Below, one piece after another: positions 26,821 through 37,955 of a DNA stretch of 64,000 nt. Source of the DNA: Paragorgia papillata (lineage: Eukaryota; Cnidaria; Anthozoa; Scleralcyonacea; Coralliidae); assembly GCA_035771165.1 (NCBI GenBank), contig JAWNZC010000322.1, positions 8,686,001-8,750,000 of the forward strand. The letters run 5' to 3'. Position numbers and translations under genes: made by a program. Numbering within the stretch: position 1 is the stretch's first letter; each line of letters begins with the position of its first letter. The notes beneath the pieces are model-generated. The model made no database searches and had not been told where the DNA came from. It was given only the letters and a program-made list of their open reading frames with translations.

Positions 26821-27884
26821 CTAAAAAATATCAATTCTCCAATCAAAATAATTCATCACCCAAAAGCAAAGAAAATAAACACCGTGGACTGAAAGATTTG
26901 GATTTGGAGGAATATTTTGGGTATCTTAACGAATGTTTTAGAGCCAATTAAAACTTTCACTCGACTTCAATGTGAATTGGAGGTAGAGGAGGGGAGTTTT
27001 GTTCTTAACCCCGCGCGGCCATCGCCAATCATGCAACATCACCAGCAAGCTTTGGCATTAGTGTCCAATTTTTTCACGACTACATGAATGAAATTCGTGT
27101 TTTAAGAACCATTTATGAGCTATTCCAAAGTGAATATCAACATCCGGGACAGCAGTCTGGAAACGGAAAAAGACTTACCGTGGTCCGGAATCCGGACACG
27201 CATTTTTACGGACCGTGCGATAACCACGCAAACAGAACTCAGATCGAAGATACATGCAGAGTCCACAAATAATTAAGAAACCAGCGGTCTCAACACTGAA
27301 CCTTGAGAAACTCCAATAGAGAATAGAGATTCTTTATTTCGGAGATCGGAGATTTCGGGGGGACATCGGAGATTTCGGGGGTCATCGGAGATGTTTCGGA
27401 ATGGTCAGCTAGACAAAAGGAGTGCGGGCGGAAAGCGGAAAAGAAAGAGAAAAAGAACCTCTCCTAGATTTCTGTCTCAATATGGCGGCATCAACACCGC
27501 TGCCACACGTATATATTAAACGGCAAAACTGAGTATATTTTGTCTTTTTTACAAAACTGAAGACATATTATGTTTTTTTCCCGTTTCGCCCGCACTACTT
27601 ATGCTCAGCTAACGAACCCGACACATCTCCGACGCTCGACTACACGTACTCTACACGTTCAGTTTGATAACCATAAACTCCTTTTAATAAAACTCTACTC
27701 ACTTCCCCCAATAATATCATCCAGTCTGCTCGCAGGCTAGGCAATCATTTACAGTCTTTCAAACAGATTTACTAAATCATGCATTAGCCATTAGGGCAAT
27801 TCGAACTGTTACACTTATGCTTGCAAACGCAGCACTCTTCCTTTTTCTCTTGATAAATCTGTTCTAGAGATCTAAATAGATAAG
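26821..27884. other. Intron sequence with small repeats
   Basis: No gene seen. Contains three short copies of a CATCGGAGATTTCGGGGG-like unit (27341-27395) and, at about 27427-27597, a possible 170-bp MITE with inverted ends AGTGCGGGCG. Confidence 0.4.
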
Positions 27885-27899
27885 CTAGAAGATACTTAC

Positions 27900-27996
27900 C
27901 AATACAATCGCCATTGCTATGTGCGTAACCGCATTCATGCAAGCTTCACATCTGTCACGAGTATTGTTACATATACTTCCAGGACCACAAGTTTTT
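27900..27996 (-). pseudogene. Broken EGF-like exon
   Basis: The minus-strand frame encodes KTCGPGSICNNTRDRC and then loses register. In the next frame ECGYAHSNGDCI leads in phase 1 into a G|GTAAGT donor at 27900. A single-base shift therefore separates the two halves of an EGF-like module. The acceptor boundary is uncertain. Confidence 0.4.
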
Positions 27997-28658
27997 GTGT
28001 TTTTCTCAGGTTTGATTCGACACGCGTACTTCGACAAAGCAGAATTTTTTGAGAAGAAAACAGCCTTTTCGTGCTCTTTTAAACGCGCGCCAAATTGACT
28101 ATTGGTTTCTTTTCTCTGTTCTTTCGCGTTAATACGATAATTAGCTTTTGCAAAAATATTACTCAACGTTAAAAATCGCTTTTGGGCAACGTTTAATTTG
28201 AAACTAACATTTTTTTATTGGTTGTGTAATTCCTTGAATATATATTAAGAATACAGAATAATCCCAAAACCTATCACCAAATTTCATTGTCACTGATTTT
28301 AATAACTTTTTTAAATAGAGTTGTTGGTTTTCTATTTCACAACAATCTCCCTAATGAAGACGCTAAATCCGAGTGTCGAAACGTCGAGTCATAGCTAGTA
28401 ACTTTTCAAGTTAAGGTTAAAAAAGCTTTAAGCCAAAGTAGCGTTAAACCATGTCAAATAAAGAAACTGCTCCAAATTGTTACAAAACGTTTAAGAAATT
28501 AAACTACAATTTGTAATGACTTTGCTCGATAAACCTACACACACGTCAGAGTAAATTTAGATAAATGTGGTAGGTACCTGCAGGCATGTAGGAGACATGC
28601 AGTAGGTTGCCCACTTCTAATATAAAGCAACTAACATAATTTATAATAATTAGCTTAC

Positions 28659-28781
28659 CAGTGCATGTCTTTCCACCTCCTGAAAAACCATGGTTGCAAG
28701 TGCAAGTGTAACTTCCATAAGTGTCGGTACACTTGGCATATCTATGACAGTCAGACTGACCTGTAGTACATTCATCAATGT
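28659..28781 (-). CDS. Calcium-binding EGF-like exon
   Basis: A 123-bp exon, phase 1-1 (TTGACAG acceptor, TG|GTAAGC donor). It encodes DIDECTTGQSDCHRYAKC ... GSYTCTC ... GFSGGGKTC, a complete cbEGF module. The downstream intron (about 28190-28650) is homologous to that of the 24074 and 40852 exons, including the GTCGAAACG-containing segment, so all derive from one duplicated exon-plus-intron block. Confidence 0.87.
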
Positions 28782-29009
28782 CTGTCAAAAAAAAGAAAAC
28801 GAAAAGAAAATAGCAACAATTATTTTGAAATCGAATTCCTATTTTTTACTATTTTAATTATTGATTTATTATCACATTATTTTAACCTATTTTGAACGGG
28901 TGGCGAGTGTTTTCACACTATTTCGAGTTCTTCTAAACTCCACTCGTGTTTCTGTAACTTTATGAAAACACGGGAAATGCTTTATATTTCATAACTAATA
29001 ACAGCTTAC

Positions 29010-29132
29010 CAGTGCATGTCTTTCCATCTCCCGTAAAACCACTGTAGCATTTGCACGTGTAACTTCCAACATTGTTGGTACATGTAGCATCTCTATGACA
29101 TTTACGCTGACCTGTAGTGCATTCATTAATGT
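29010..29132 (-). CDS. Calcium-binding EGF-like exon (tandem copy 1)
   Basis: A 123-bp phase 1-1 exon (TTTGAAAG acceptor, TG|GTAAGC donor). It encodes DINECTTGQRKCHRDATC ... GSYTCKC ... GFTGDGKTC, a complete cbEGF module. Its codons are identical to the exon at 30503-30625. Confidence 0.87.
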
Positions 29133-29944
29133 CTTTCAAAAAAAAAAGTAGCAACAATCTTAAAATTGAATTAGTATTGTTAAATTAGTATACAATAATT
29201 GACAAATTGATCAGCAAACAACGTCGAGTCTCTTAGGGATCCACGCGAAGCCTCTGTGAAGGAGAGGGACGTCGAGTAGTCAACTTGTTTTAGTATATTA
29301 TAATAAAAGTAGCGTGCTGCGTAGGCAGTGTTGAAACAACAATAATTTGCCACCATAAAGCATCATTAATTAAAAAATAAAGCATAGGCCTACCCAGTTT
29401 AAACACAAAATTTTGTTTGAAACGAGCATTTTTGTTTAAAATTGTGTCCTTCGTTCAGTTATTTTGTTTCAAAAAAATTATATAACTCTTCCGTAAATAA
29501 CTAGTTCCACCCAAGTTATTTTGCAGCTGAGTTTTGTCTTTCAGGGCATAAATGTTTAAATTTCTTTTGTCAATTCTACATTTCATGCACTATGAAGCCA
29601 TAAAACTCCATGCCGCTTTATATCATTAGCAATACAACAGGAAATACTTCATGTAATTGCAACAAATTATATTAAGCTCAATGATTAGATTTCCTTAACA
29701 CCTACGTCACTATACTTACCCGTATGGATGGTTAGGTGCAGACATGCATGTTTAATAGCTTCCAGCCGTTGTTCAGTTACTTGGATACAGGTCTAGGACC
29801 ATGTAATGGTCCCCAGCCTTGACCTGTCCACCAAACGTGATATCCACCACACGATATCACCCATCCAAGTAACACTCCTGGGTTTTATCCCTATGTCACC
29901 TACCATCCACACGCTACCCATCGACTAGTCGGCAGTCCAAAGCA
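29133..29944. other. Intron sequence, no gene seen
   Basis: Contains a short insert (about 29305-29350, AAAAGTAGCGTGCTGCG...) matching the end of the ribozyme-bearing element at 42443-42655. The site is empty in the paralogous intron near 24310. Confidence 0.5.
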
Positions 29945-30319
29945 CATGTCAATCACTGGGGATGTACCCAGGCAGTCCAACGCAACTGTCAATCACTGGG
30001 GGTGCACCCAGGTAGTCCGAAGCAACTGTCAATCACTGGGGGTGCACCCAGGCAGTCCGAAGCAAATGTCAACACTGGGGATGCACCCAGGCAGTCCTGA
30101 TCACATGTCAACACGGGGGATGCACCCAGGCAGTCCGAAGCAAATGTCAACACTATGGATGCACCCAGGCAGTCCAGATCACATGTCACTCACTGGAGAT
30201 GCACCCAGGCAGTCCGAAGCAAATGTCAAACATTGGGGATGCACCCAGGCAGTCCGAATCACATGTCAACACAGGGGATGCACCCAGGCAGTCCGAAGCA
30301 AATGTCGATCACTGGGGAT
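29945..30319. repeat. 40-bp minisatellite, array 1
   Basis: About 9-10 units of roughly 38-40 bp with the core GGGGATGCACCCAGGCAGTCC followed by GAAGCAAATGTCAA-CACT variants (GAATCACATGTCAACAC alternates). Open in several frames only because the unit lacks stops. Confidence 0.95.
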
Positions 30320-30330
30320 GAAATTGAATT

Positions 30331-31825
30331 CCTATTTTTTACTATTTTAATTATTGATTTATTATCACATTATTTTAACCTATTTTGAACGGGTGGCGAG
30401 TGTTTTCACACTATTTCGAGTTCTTCTAAACTCCACTCGTGTTTCTGTAACTTTATGAAAACACGGGAAATGCTTTATATTTCATAACTAATAACAGCTT
30501 ACCAGTGCATGTCTTTCCATCTCCCGTAAAACCACTGTAGCATTTGCACGTGTAACTTCCAACATTGTTGGTACATGTAGCATCTCTATGACATTTACGC
30601 TGACCTGTAGTGCATTCATTAATGTCTTTCAAAAAAAAAAGTAGCAACAATCTTAAAATTGAATTAGTATTGTTAAATTAGTATACAATAATTGACAAAT
30701 TGATCAGCAAACAACGTCGAGTCTCTTAGGGATCCACGCGAAGCCTCTGTGAAGGAGAGGGACGTCGAGTAGTCAACTTGTTTTAGTATATTATAATAAA
30801 AGTAGCGTGCTGCGTAGGCAGTGTTGAAACAACAATAATTTGCCACCATAAAGCATCATTAATTAAAAAATAAAGCATACCCAGTTTAAACACAAAATTT
30901 TGTTTGAAACGAGCATTTTTGTTTAAAATTGTGTCCTTCGTTCAGTTATTTTGTTTCAAAAAAATTATATAACTCTTCCGTAAATAACTAGTTCCACCCA
31001 AGTTATTTTGCAGCTGAGTTTTGTCTTTCAGGCCATAAATGTTTAAATTTCTTTTGTCAATTCTACATTTCATGCACTATGAAGCCATAAAACTCCATGC
31101 CGCTTTATATCATTAGCAATACAACAGGAAATACTTCATGTAATTGCAACAAAATATATTAAGCTCAATGATTAGATTTCCTTAACACCTACGTCACTAT
31201 ACTTACCCGTATGGATGGTTAGGTGCAGACATGCATGTTTAATAGCTTCCAGCCGTTGTTCAGTTACTTGGATACAGGTCTAGGACCATGTAATGGTCCC
31301 CAGCCTTGACCTGTCCACCAAACGTGATATCCACCACACGATATCACCCATCCAAGTAACACTCCTGGGTTTTATCCCTATGTCACCTACCATCCACACG
31401 CTACCCATCGACTAGTCGGCAGTCCGAAGCACATGTCAATCACTGGGGATGTACCCAGGCAGTCCAACGCAACTGTCAATCACTGGGGGTGCACCCAGGC
31501 AGTCCGAAGCAAATGTCAACACTGGGGATGCACCCAGGCAGTCCTGATCACATGTCAACACGGGGGATGCACCCAGGCAGTCCGAAGCAAATGTCAACAC
31601 TGGATGCACCCAGGCAGTCCAGATCACATGTCACTCACTGGAGATGCACCCAGGCAGTCCGAAGCAAATGTCAAACATTGGGGATGCACCCAGGCAGTCC
31701 GAATCACATGTCAACACAGGGGATGCACCCAGGCAGTCCGAAGCAAATGTCAACACTGGGGATGCACCCAGGCAGTCCGAATCACATGTCAACACAGGGG
31801 ATGCACCCAGGCAGTCCGAAGCAAA
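30331..31825. repeat. Tandem duplication unit 2 (about 1.49 kb)
   Basis: Second copy of 28838-30327, carrying EGF exon 30503-30625. Its minisatellite end merges into the expanded array 2. Confidence 0.9.
30503..30625 (-). CDS. Calcium-binding EGF-like exon (tandem copy 2)
   Basis: Same 123-bp exon as 29010-29132 with conserved splice sites, offset 1,493 bp. It could add a further EGF module in frame, because both ends are phase 1. Whether it is included in transcripts is unknown. Confidence 0.85.
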
Positions 31826-32866
31826 TGTCGATCACTGGGGATGCACCCAGGTAGTCCGAAGCAAATGTCAAACACTGGGAATGCACCCAGGCAGTCCGAA
31901 GCAAATGTCAAACACTGGGGATGCACCCAGGCAGTCCGAAGCAAATGTCAATCACTGGGGATTCACCCAGGTAGTCCGAAGCAACTGTCAATCACTGGGG
32001 GTGCACCCAGGCAGTCCGAAGCAAATGTCAACACTGGGGATGCACCCAAGCAGTCCGAATCACATGTCAACACGGGGGATGCACCCAGGCAGTCCGAAGC
32101 AAATGTCAACACTGGGGATGCACCCAGGCAGCCCAGATCACATGTCACTCACTGAGGATGCACCCAGGCAGTCCGAAGCAAATGTCAAACATTGGGGATG
32201 CACCCAGGCAGTCCGAATCACATGTCAACACGGGGGATGCACCCAGGCAGTCCGAAGCAAATGTCAACACTGGGGATGCACCCAGGCAGTCCGAAGCAAA
32301 TGTCGAACACTGGGGATGCACCCAGGCAGTCCGAATCACATGTCAACACAGGGGATGCACCCAGGCAGTCCGAATCACATGTCAACACAGGGGATGCACC
32401 CAGGCAGTCCGAAGCAAATGTCAAACACTGGGGATGCACCCAGGTAGTCCGAAGCAAATGTCGATCACTGGGGATGCACCCAGGTAGTCCGAAGCAAATG
32501 TCGATCACTGGGGATGCACCCAGGTAGTCCGAAGCAAATGTCAAACACTGGGGATGCACCCAGGCAGTCCGAAGCAAATGTCAAACACTGGGGATGCACC
32601 CAGGCCGTCCGAAGCAAATGTCAAACACTGGGGATGCACCCAGGCAGTCCGAAGCAAATGTCAAACACTGGGGATGCACCCAGGCAGTCCGAAGCAATTG
32701 TCAATCACTGGGGATGCACACAGGCAGTTCAAATCACATGTTAACACTGGGGATGCACCCAGGCAGTCCGAAGCAAATGTCAAACACTGAGGATGCACCC
32801 AGGTAGTCCGAAGCAACTGTCAATCACTGGGGATGCACCCAGGCAATCCAGATCACATGTCAAACA
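31433..32866. repeat. 40-bp minisatellite, array 2 (expanded)
   Basis: About 36 units of 38-40 bp, the same family as array 1, with alternation of the GAAGCAAATGTC and GAATCACATGTC variants. Long stop-free frames result from the repeat and are not genes. Confidence 0.95.
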
Positions 32867-32956
32867 CGAGTTTGAGTAACTGTTGTGGGTCGTGTGTCGT
32901 GGGTTAAAAGGTCGTGGGTCGTGGCCTCGTGGGTAAAGTCGTGGTCGGAAAATAAT

Positions 32957-33306
32957 CCTAATATAATATAATATAATATAATATAATATAATATAATATA
33001 ATAATATATAATATAATATAATATAATATAATATAATATAATATAATATAATATAATATAATATAATATAATATAATATAATATAATATAATATAATATA
33101 ATATAATATAATATAATATAATATAATATAATATAATATAATATAATATAATATAATATAATATAATATAATATAATATAATATAATATAATATAATATA
33201 ATATAATATAATATAATATAATATAATATAATATAATATAATATAATATAATATAATATAATATAATATAATATAATATAATATAATATAATATAATATA
33301 ATATAA
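32957..33306. repeat. (TATAA)n pentanucleotide microsatellite
   Basis: About 350 bp of near-perfect TATAA units with one interruption near 33000, followed by TAATG/TAGTG variants. Confidence 0.97.
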
Positions 33307-33571
33307 TGTAATGTAGTGTAATGTAGTGTAATCCCCAAGCCCGGGCGGAGGGTCGAAGGCCCGGAGCCCGGGTGAGGGTGCTAATCTCGACATGCGTGTA
33401 TGTTTAGTATAAATTTACAAGTTTATACTGCAAATCCTCGGATTTCATTGGCTATTGCAGGAGTTTATAATTAACAATTAGACAACGAACCCGAGTTTTC
33501 TATGAGCGAATAGTCAACGGGGCGAACCATAGAAAACGAGGGCGAGTTGTCTAATTGTTTTAGTATAAATT

Positions 33572-33719
33572 TACCAACAAAAGTTAAATAAATTCTCGAC
33601 CATAACATATTCTTTGAGGCTCGTTTAATACATTTTTTAACAGCCAACAACAAACGTTCAACAGTCATTTCGGACATCTCCTTGGCCCGTACAATAATTG
33701 ATGGAAAAGAAAAGTTTTC
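33572..33719 (-). pseudogene. Unrecognised exon-like segment, left copy
   Basis: The minus-strand frame (about 49 codons: NFSFPSIIVRAKEMSEMTVE ... SRIYLTFV) ends in phase 1 at a G|GTAAAT donor. A copy with few amino-acid changes lies on the plus strand at about 37684-37830. No known domain is recognised. Confidence 0.4.
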
Positions 33720-33927
33720 TTGCATAATTTAGCATGGATTTTCATGTACAATATTGAAACAATATATATCCACTCATTTGTTTTGTAAAAGTGACAAAAA
33801 GTTGAAAGAAACATTCAATTTAGCATATAGTTTACATCACGAAATCTTGTCAACAGCTAGCGTAATTTTGAAATGTGTTTTGTTTGCAGTTATTTCGTTT
33901 TAAAGGAACACAGATAAACAATTTAAC

Positions 33928-34025
33928 GATCTTACCATTAATAATTTCCATTCTAACCATTTTGTAGCCGTTTTTGTTTTCTGTAGAACGTATTGCTTCG
34001 CCTAAATGTTCAATTTCTTCTTTCA
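33928..34025 (-). pseudogene. Unrecognised first-exon-like segment, left copy
   Basis: The minus-strand frame opens at an ATG (MKEEIEHLGEAIRSTENK) and runs about 31 codons to a G|GTAAGA donor in phase 1. The same exon, unchanged in protein, is on the plus strand at about 37375-37470. Confidence 0.4.
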
Positions 34026-34384
34026 TTTGCCCACTCCGTTATAATTTCGGCGCTATTGTTGCTTAACAGAACAACCGCTGGCTCTAATGATATATATATC
34101 AGTAAATACACCGATAGTCACCGAGACTGAGGTGACTAATTGTTTTAGTATAATTTCAGAGGTTGATAAAAAACCAATCACGTTGAAACAAAAACTTTTA
34201 AACAACTGCTTTCATTTTAACAGTGGTGATTCTGTTTATTCACAGACGATGTTAGCAAGCCACAATCTTTGTCAGTAAATAATTTCAAAAAAAGAGTAAA
34301 CAACATCCTACTTTGGAATTGAACTTGTACATACATTCAAATATATGCTAAAAAGACTTTTATTCTGGTGTTTTGGATCCTGTG

Positions 34385-34467
34385 TTACGGCTTTTTTGCA
34401 CTTAATTCATGTTCAATATGTTCTTCACTCATGACGAATTTTTCGAAAACTTCGCTACGACCAAAAC
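34385..34467 (-). pseudogene. Unrecognised terminal-exon-like segment
   Basis: After a GTAAGG...TTTTGGCTAG mini-intron of about 53 nt, an acceptor in phase 1 leads to 27 codons (FGRSEVFEKF ... SEEHIEHELSAKKP) and a TAA. The preceding exon-like frame (about 34520-34605, KTFITEMLYISNIVKTKLYK) joins in phase. Homologous segments in the plus-strand copies (near 35650 and 36790) have a one-base deletion and an early stop, so only this copy is open. Confidence 0.4.
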
Positions 34468-34840
34468 CTAGCCAAAACATACAAAAAATACGAGGAATTA
34501 TAGAAAATATACTTCCTTACCTTTATAAAGTTTTGTTTTTACGATATTTGATATGTACAACATCTCAGTGATAAATGTTTTCAGTATTTTTCTCTTTTGC
34601 TTGTCTCAAAAACTACAGACCCCATTTTGAAAAAAAAAATCAACACTTCAATGAATCGACAAATTCTAAAATCTCATACTTCAAAATGACAACTCCGAGT
34701 GGGAGACTGAAACGAGTAAAGTCAGTGCAGTGTTGAATAAGTACCAGTCTCTTTTCCAAAACTACTTTTGAAGAACAATTTCTTGTGATGTAATAGTCAC
34801 CGCGCTAGGCGGTGACTATCACCTCAACCTCGTCCCCAGG

Positions 34841-35212
34841 GCCATTTGTAGGGGCTGGGCCAAGATGGCGGCCAAAAACAAAATGGCGGGAACAAATGGC
34901 CCTGGTGGAGGCTAGCTCAAAATGCGCAGTATATTGCGCATTTTGATAACTAGAACTCAGTCCTTGACACAGTAATTATACCTAATTACAGCTAATTATT
35001 GCATGGTTTGAAATATAATTTCCCGTGCCGTGGGCAGGAACAACCGACAAGGTCAAAATACAATTTAAAAAAAAAAAATACAAAATCAAACCGTCTGATT
35101 TACGCCATAAGGTCTTGACCAATCAGAGGCTGAGATAGCCTAGCCTCCACCAGGGCCATTTGTTCCAGCCATCTTGGCCCAGTTCCCTACAAATGGCCCT
35201 GGGTACGAGGTT
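34841..35212. mobile_element. Small inverted-repeat element within the complex
   Basis: Ends are inverted copies of about 75 bp (CTCGTCCCCAGGGCC... and ...GGCCCTGGGTACGAG) containing GCCAAGATGGC. A fragment of the same end occurs near 22600. Non-autonomous, no ORF. Confidence 0.6.
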
Positions 35213-35972
35213 GCTATCACCTCAGATTCACCGCTGAGCGGACCAATCAGAAAGCTGGAAAGCCTCTTTTCCACTATGAAATTATACTAATTGGTGTTAT
35301 ACTAATGTTATACTAATTGGCGGTGACTATCACATCACAAGAAATTGTTCTTCAAAAGTAGTTTTGGAAAAGAGACTGGTACTTATTCAACACTGCACTG
35401 ACTTTACTCGTTTCAGTCTCCCCCTCGGAGTTGTCATTTTGAAGTATGAGATTTTAGAATTTGTTGGTCCATTGAACTGTTGATTATTTTTTTTCAAAAT
35501 GGGGTCTGTAGTTTTTGAGACAAACAAAAGAGCATAATACTGAAAACATTTATCACTGAGATGTTGTACATATCAAATATCGTGAAAACAAAACTTTATA
35601 AAGGTAAGGAAGTATATTTTCTATAATTCTTCGTATTTTTTGTATGTTTTGGCTAGGTTTTGGTCGTAGCGATGTGGCGAAAACTTCGTCATGAGTGAAG
35701 AACATAAGATTGAACATGAATTAAGTGCAGAAAAGCCATAACACAGGATCCAAAACACCAGAATAAAAGTCTTTTTAGCATATATTTGAATGTATGTACA
35801 AGTTCAATTCCAAAGTAGGATGTTGTTTACTCTTTTTTTGAAATTATTTACTGACAAAGACTGTGGCTTGCTAGCATCGTCTGTGAATAAACAGAATCAC
35901 CACTGTTAAAATGAAAGCAGTTGTTTAAAAGTTTTTGTTTCAACGTGATTGGTTTTTTATCAAGCTCTGAAA

Positions 35973-36069
35973 TTATACTAAAACAATTAGTCACCTCAGT
36001 CTCGGTGACTATCGGTGTATTTACCGATAGTCACCTCGACTTCGGTGACTAATTGTTAATTAGTATAAA
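35973..36069. repeat. Palindromic hairpin, GTCACC type
   Basis: Outer stem TTATACTAAAACAATTA with TAATTGTTAATTAGTATAA. The inner stem pairs AGTCACC with GGTGACT. One of a family (33473-33570, 34102-34153 half, 36248-36372, 37107-37230, 37833-37949). Confidence 0.75.
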
Positions 36070-36247
36070 TACACCGGTGATTATAGAAAACCACGCGCGC
36101 TGATTGGTCGAGCTACTTCGGATTAATTCTCGATAATCACCTACAGCGTTTACTCAAAATGGCCGCCAGCCAAGTTATCAATGCGACAGACGAGGAAATT
36201 AACAATTTTAAAGAAAATGTTCTTCCTAAAAGTACGAAAATGTGTAT

Positions 36248-36372
36248 TTATACTAAAACAATTATTCACCTCAGGCTCAGTGAATATCGGTGAATAATAA
36301 CCTCGACTTCGTCTCGGTTGTTATACACCGATATTCACCTCGCCTTCGGCGAATAATTGTTAATTAGTATAA
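36248..36372. repeat. Palindromic hairpin, TTCACC type
   Basis: Same outer stem as the GTCACC type, but the next stem is ATTCACC/GGCGAAT with an internal TCTCGGTTGTTA segment. Confidence 0.7.
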
Positions 36373-37106
36373 TTTCATAGTGGAAAAGAGGCTTTCCAGC
36401 TTTCTGATTGGTCCGCTCAGCGGTGAATCTGAGGTGATAGTCACCGCCTAGCGCGGTGACTATTGCATCACAAGAAATTGTTCTTCAAAAGTAGTTTTGG
36501 AAAAGAGACTGGTACTTATTCAACACTGCACTGACTTTACTCGTTTCAGTCTCCCCCTCGGAGTTGTCATTTTGAAGTATGAGATTTTAGAATTTGTTCA
36601 TTCATTGAACTGTTGATTATTTTTTTTTCAAAATGGGGTCTGTAGTTTTCGAGACAAACAAAAGACCATAATACTGAAAACATTTATCACTGAGATGTTG
36701 TACATATCAAATATCGTAAAAACAAAACTTCATAAAGGTAAGGAAGTATATTTTCTATAATTCTTCGTATTTTTTGCATGTTTTGGCTAGATTTTGGTCG
36801 TAGCGATGTGGCGAAAACTTCGTCATGAGTGAAGAACATATTGAACATGAATAATTAAGTGCAAAAAAGGCGTAACACAGGATCCAAAACACCAGAATAA
36901 AAGTCTTTTTAGCATATATTTGAATGTATGTACAAGTTCAATTCCAAAGTAGGATGTCGTTTACTCTTTTTTTGAAATTATTTACTGATAAAGACTGTGG
37001 CTTGCTAACATCGTCTGTGAATAAACAGTATCACCATTGTTAAAATGAAAGCAGTTGTTTAAAAGTTTTTGTTTCAACGTGATTGGTTTTTTATCAACCT
37101 CTGAAA

Positions 37107-37230
37107 TTATACTAAAACAATTAGTCACCTCAGTCTCGGTGACTATCGGTGTATTTACCTCGCCGCTTCGCGGCTCGGTAAATATTCACCGATAGTCACC
37201 GAGACTGAGGTGACTAATTGTTAAATATAA
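37107..37230. repeat. Palindromic hairpin, GTCACC type with GC-rich loop
   Basis: Stem AATTAGTCACC...GGTGACTAATT with a second palindrome in the loop (CCTCGCCGCTTCGCGGCTCGG). Confidence 0.7.
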
Positions 37231-37374
37231 ACCGCTGGGATAAACCAATGAAAGTCATTCTTTTAAAAAAATTGACCAATGACAAAATGCGTAGTATAGC
37301 ACGAACAGTGATCATTAGAGCCAGCGGTTGTTCTGTTAAGCAACAATGGCGCCGAAATTATAACGGAGTGGGCA

Positions 37375-37470
37375 AATGAAAGAAGAAATTGAACATTTAG
37401 GCGAAGCAATACGTTCTACAGAAAACAAAAACGGCTACAAAATGGTTAGAATGGAAATTATTAATGGTAA
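37375..37470 (+). pseudogene. Unrecognised first-exon-like segment, right copy
   Basis: Plus-strand counterpart of 33928-34025: ATG at about 37377, 31 codons, phase-1 donor G|GTAAGA. The protein reading is the same in both copies. Confidence 0.4.
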
Positions 37471-37683
37471 GATCGTTAAATTGTTTATCTGTGTTCGTTT
37501 AAAACGAAATAACTGCAAACAAAACACATTTCAAAATTACGCTAGCTGTTGACAAGATTTCGTGATGTAAACTATATGCTAAATTGAATGTTTCTTTCAA
37601 CTTTTTATCACTTTTACAAAACAAATGAGTGGATATATATTGTTTCAATATTGTACATGAAAATCCATGCTAAATTATGCAAG

Positions 37684-37830
37684 AAAACGTTTCTTTTCCA
37701 TCAATTACTGTACGGGCCAAGGAGATGTCCGAAATGACTGTTGAACGTTTGTTGTTGGCAGATAAAAAATTTATTAAACGAGCCTCAAAGAATATGTTAG
37801 GGTCGAGAATTTATTTAACTTTTGTTGGTA
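37684..37830 (+). pseudogene. Unrecognised exon-like segment, right copy
   Basis: Plus-strand counterpart of 33572-33719, ending at G|GTAAAT in phase 1. Differences from the left copy are mostly single substitutions that keep the frame open. Confidence 0.4.
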
Positions 37831-37832
37831 AA

Positions 37833-37949
37833 TTTATACTAAAACAATTAGACAACTCGCCCTCGTTTTCTATGAGCGATAGTCAACTCGGCTTCGCCTC
37901 GTTGACTATTCGCTCATAGGAAACTCGTGCTCGTTGTCTAATTGTTAAA
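37833..37949. repeat. Palindromic hairpin, GACAAC type
   Basis: Outer stem TTTATACTAAAACAATTA, second stem GACAAC/GTTGTC, inner stem AGTCAAC/GTTGACT. The left-arm counterpart is 33473-33570. Confidence 0.7.
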
Positions 37950-37955
37950 TATATA

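Larger units (their letters stand above)
28838..30327. repeat. Tandem duplication unit 1 (about 1.49 kb)
   Basis: Contains EGF exon 29010-29132 and the first block of the 40-bp minisatellite. The next unit (30331 onward) repeats it at an offset of 1,493 bp with very few differences, so the duplication is recent. Confidence 0.9.
33473..37955. repeat. Nested inverted-repeat complex
   Basis: Outer arms: 33473-34091 is the reverse complement of about 37312-37955. Inner repeats: 34085-34800 is the reverse complement of 35325-36030 and again of 36465-37150 (the latter two are direct copies). A smaller inverted element lies between them, with ends at 34841-34915 and 35137-35212. Identity is high but copies differ by small indels. 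The arms carry open exon-like segments (separate entries) and several palindromic hairpins. Confidence 0.85.

Noticed and set aside
31433..32447. Plus-strand ORFs of 240-267 codons in the minisatellite
   Set aside because: The 40-bp unit has no stop in any plus frame, so long frames arise automatically; frames shift at every unit-length variant and there is no splice or start context.
29945..32866. Regular repeat array resembling CRISPR
   Set aside because: Units are directly adjacent with no unique spacers, the genome is eukaryotic and no cas genes are present; it is a minisatellite.
32860..33393. 177-codon ORF of Ile/Leu/Tyr
   Set aside because: Translation of the (TATAA)n microsatellite.
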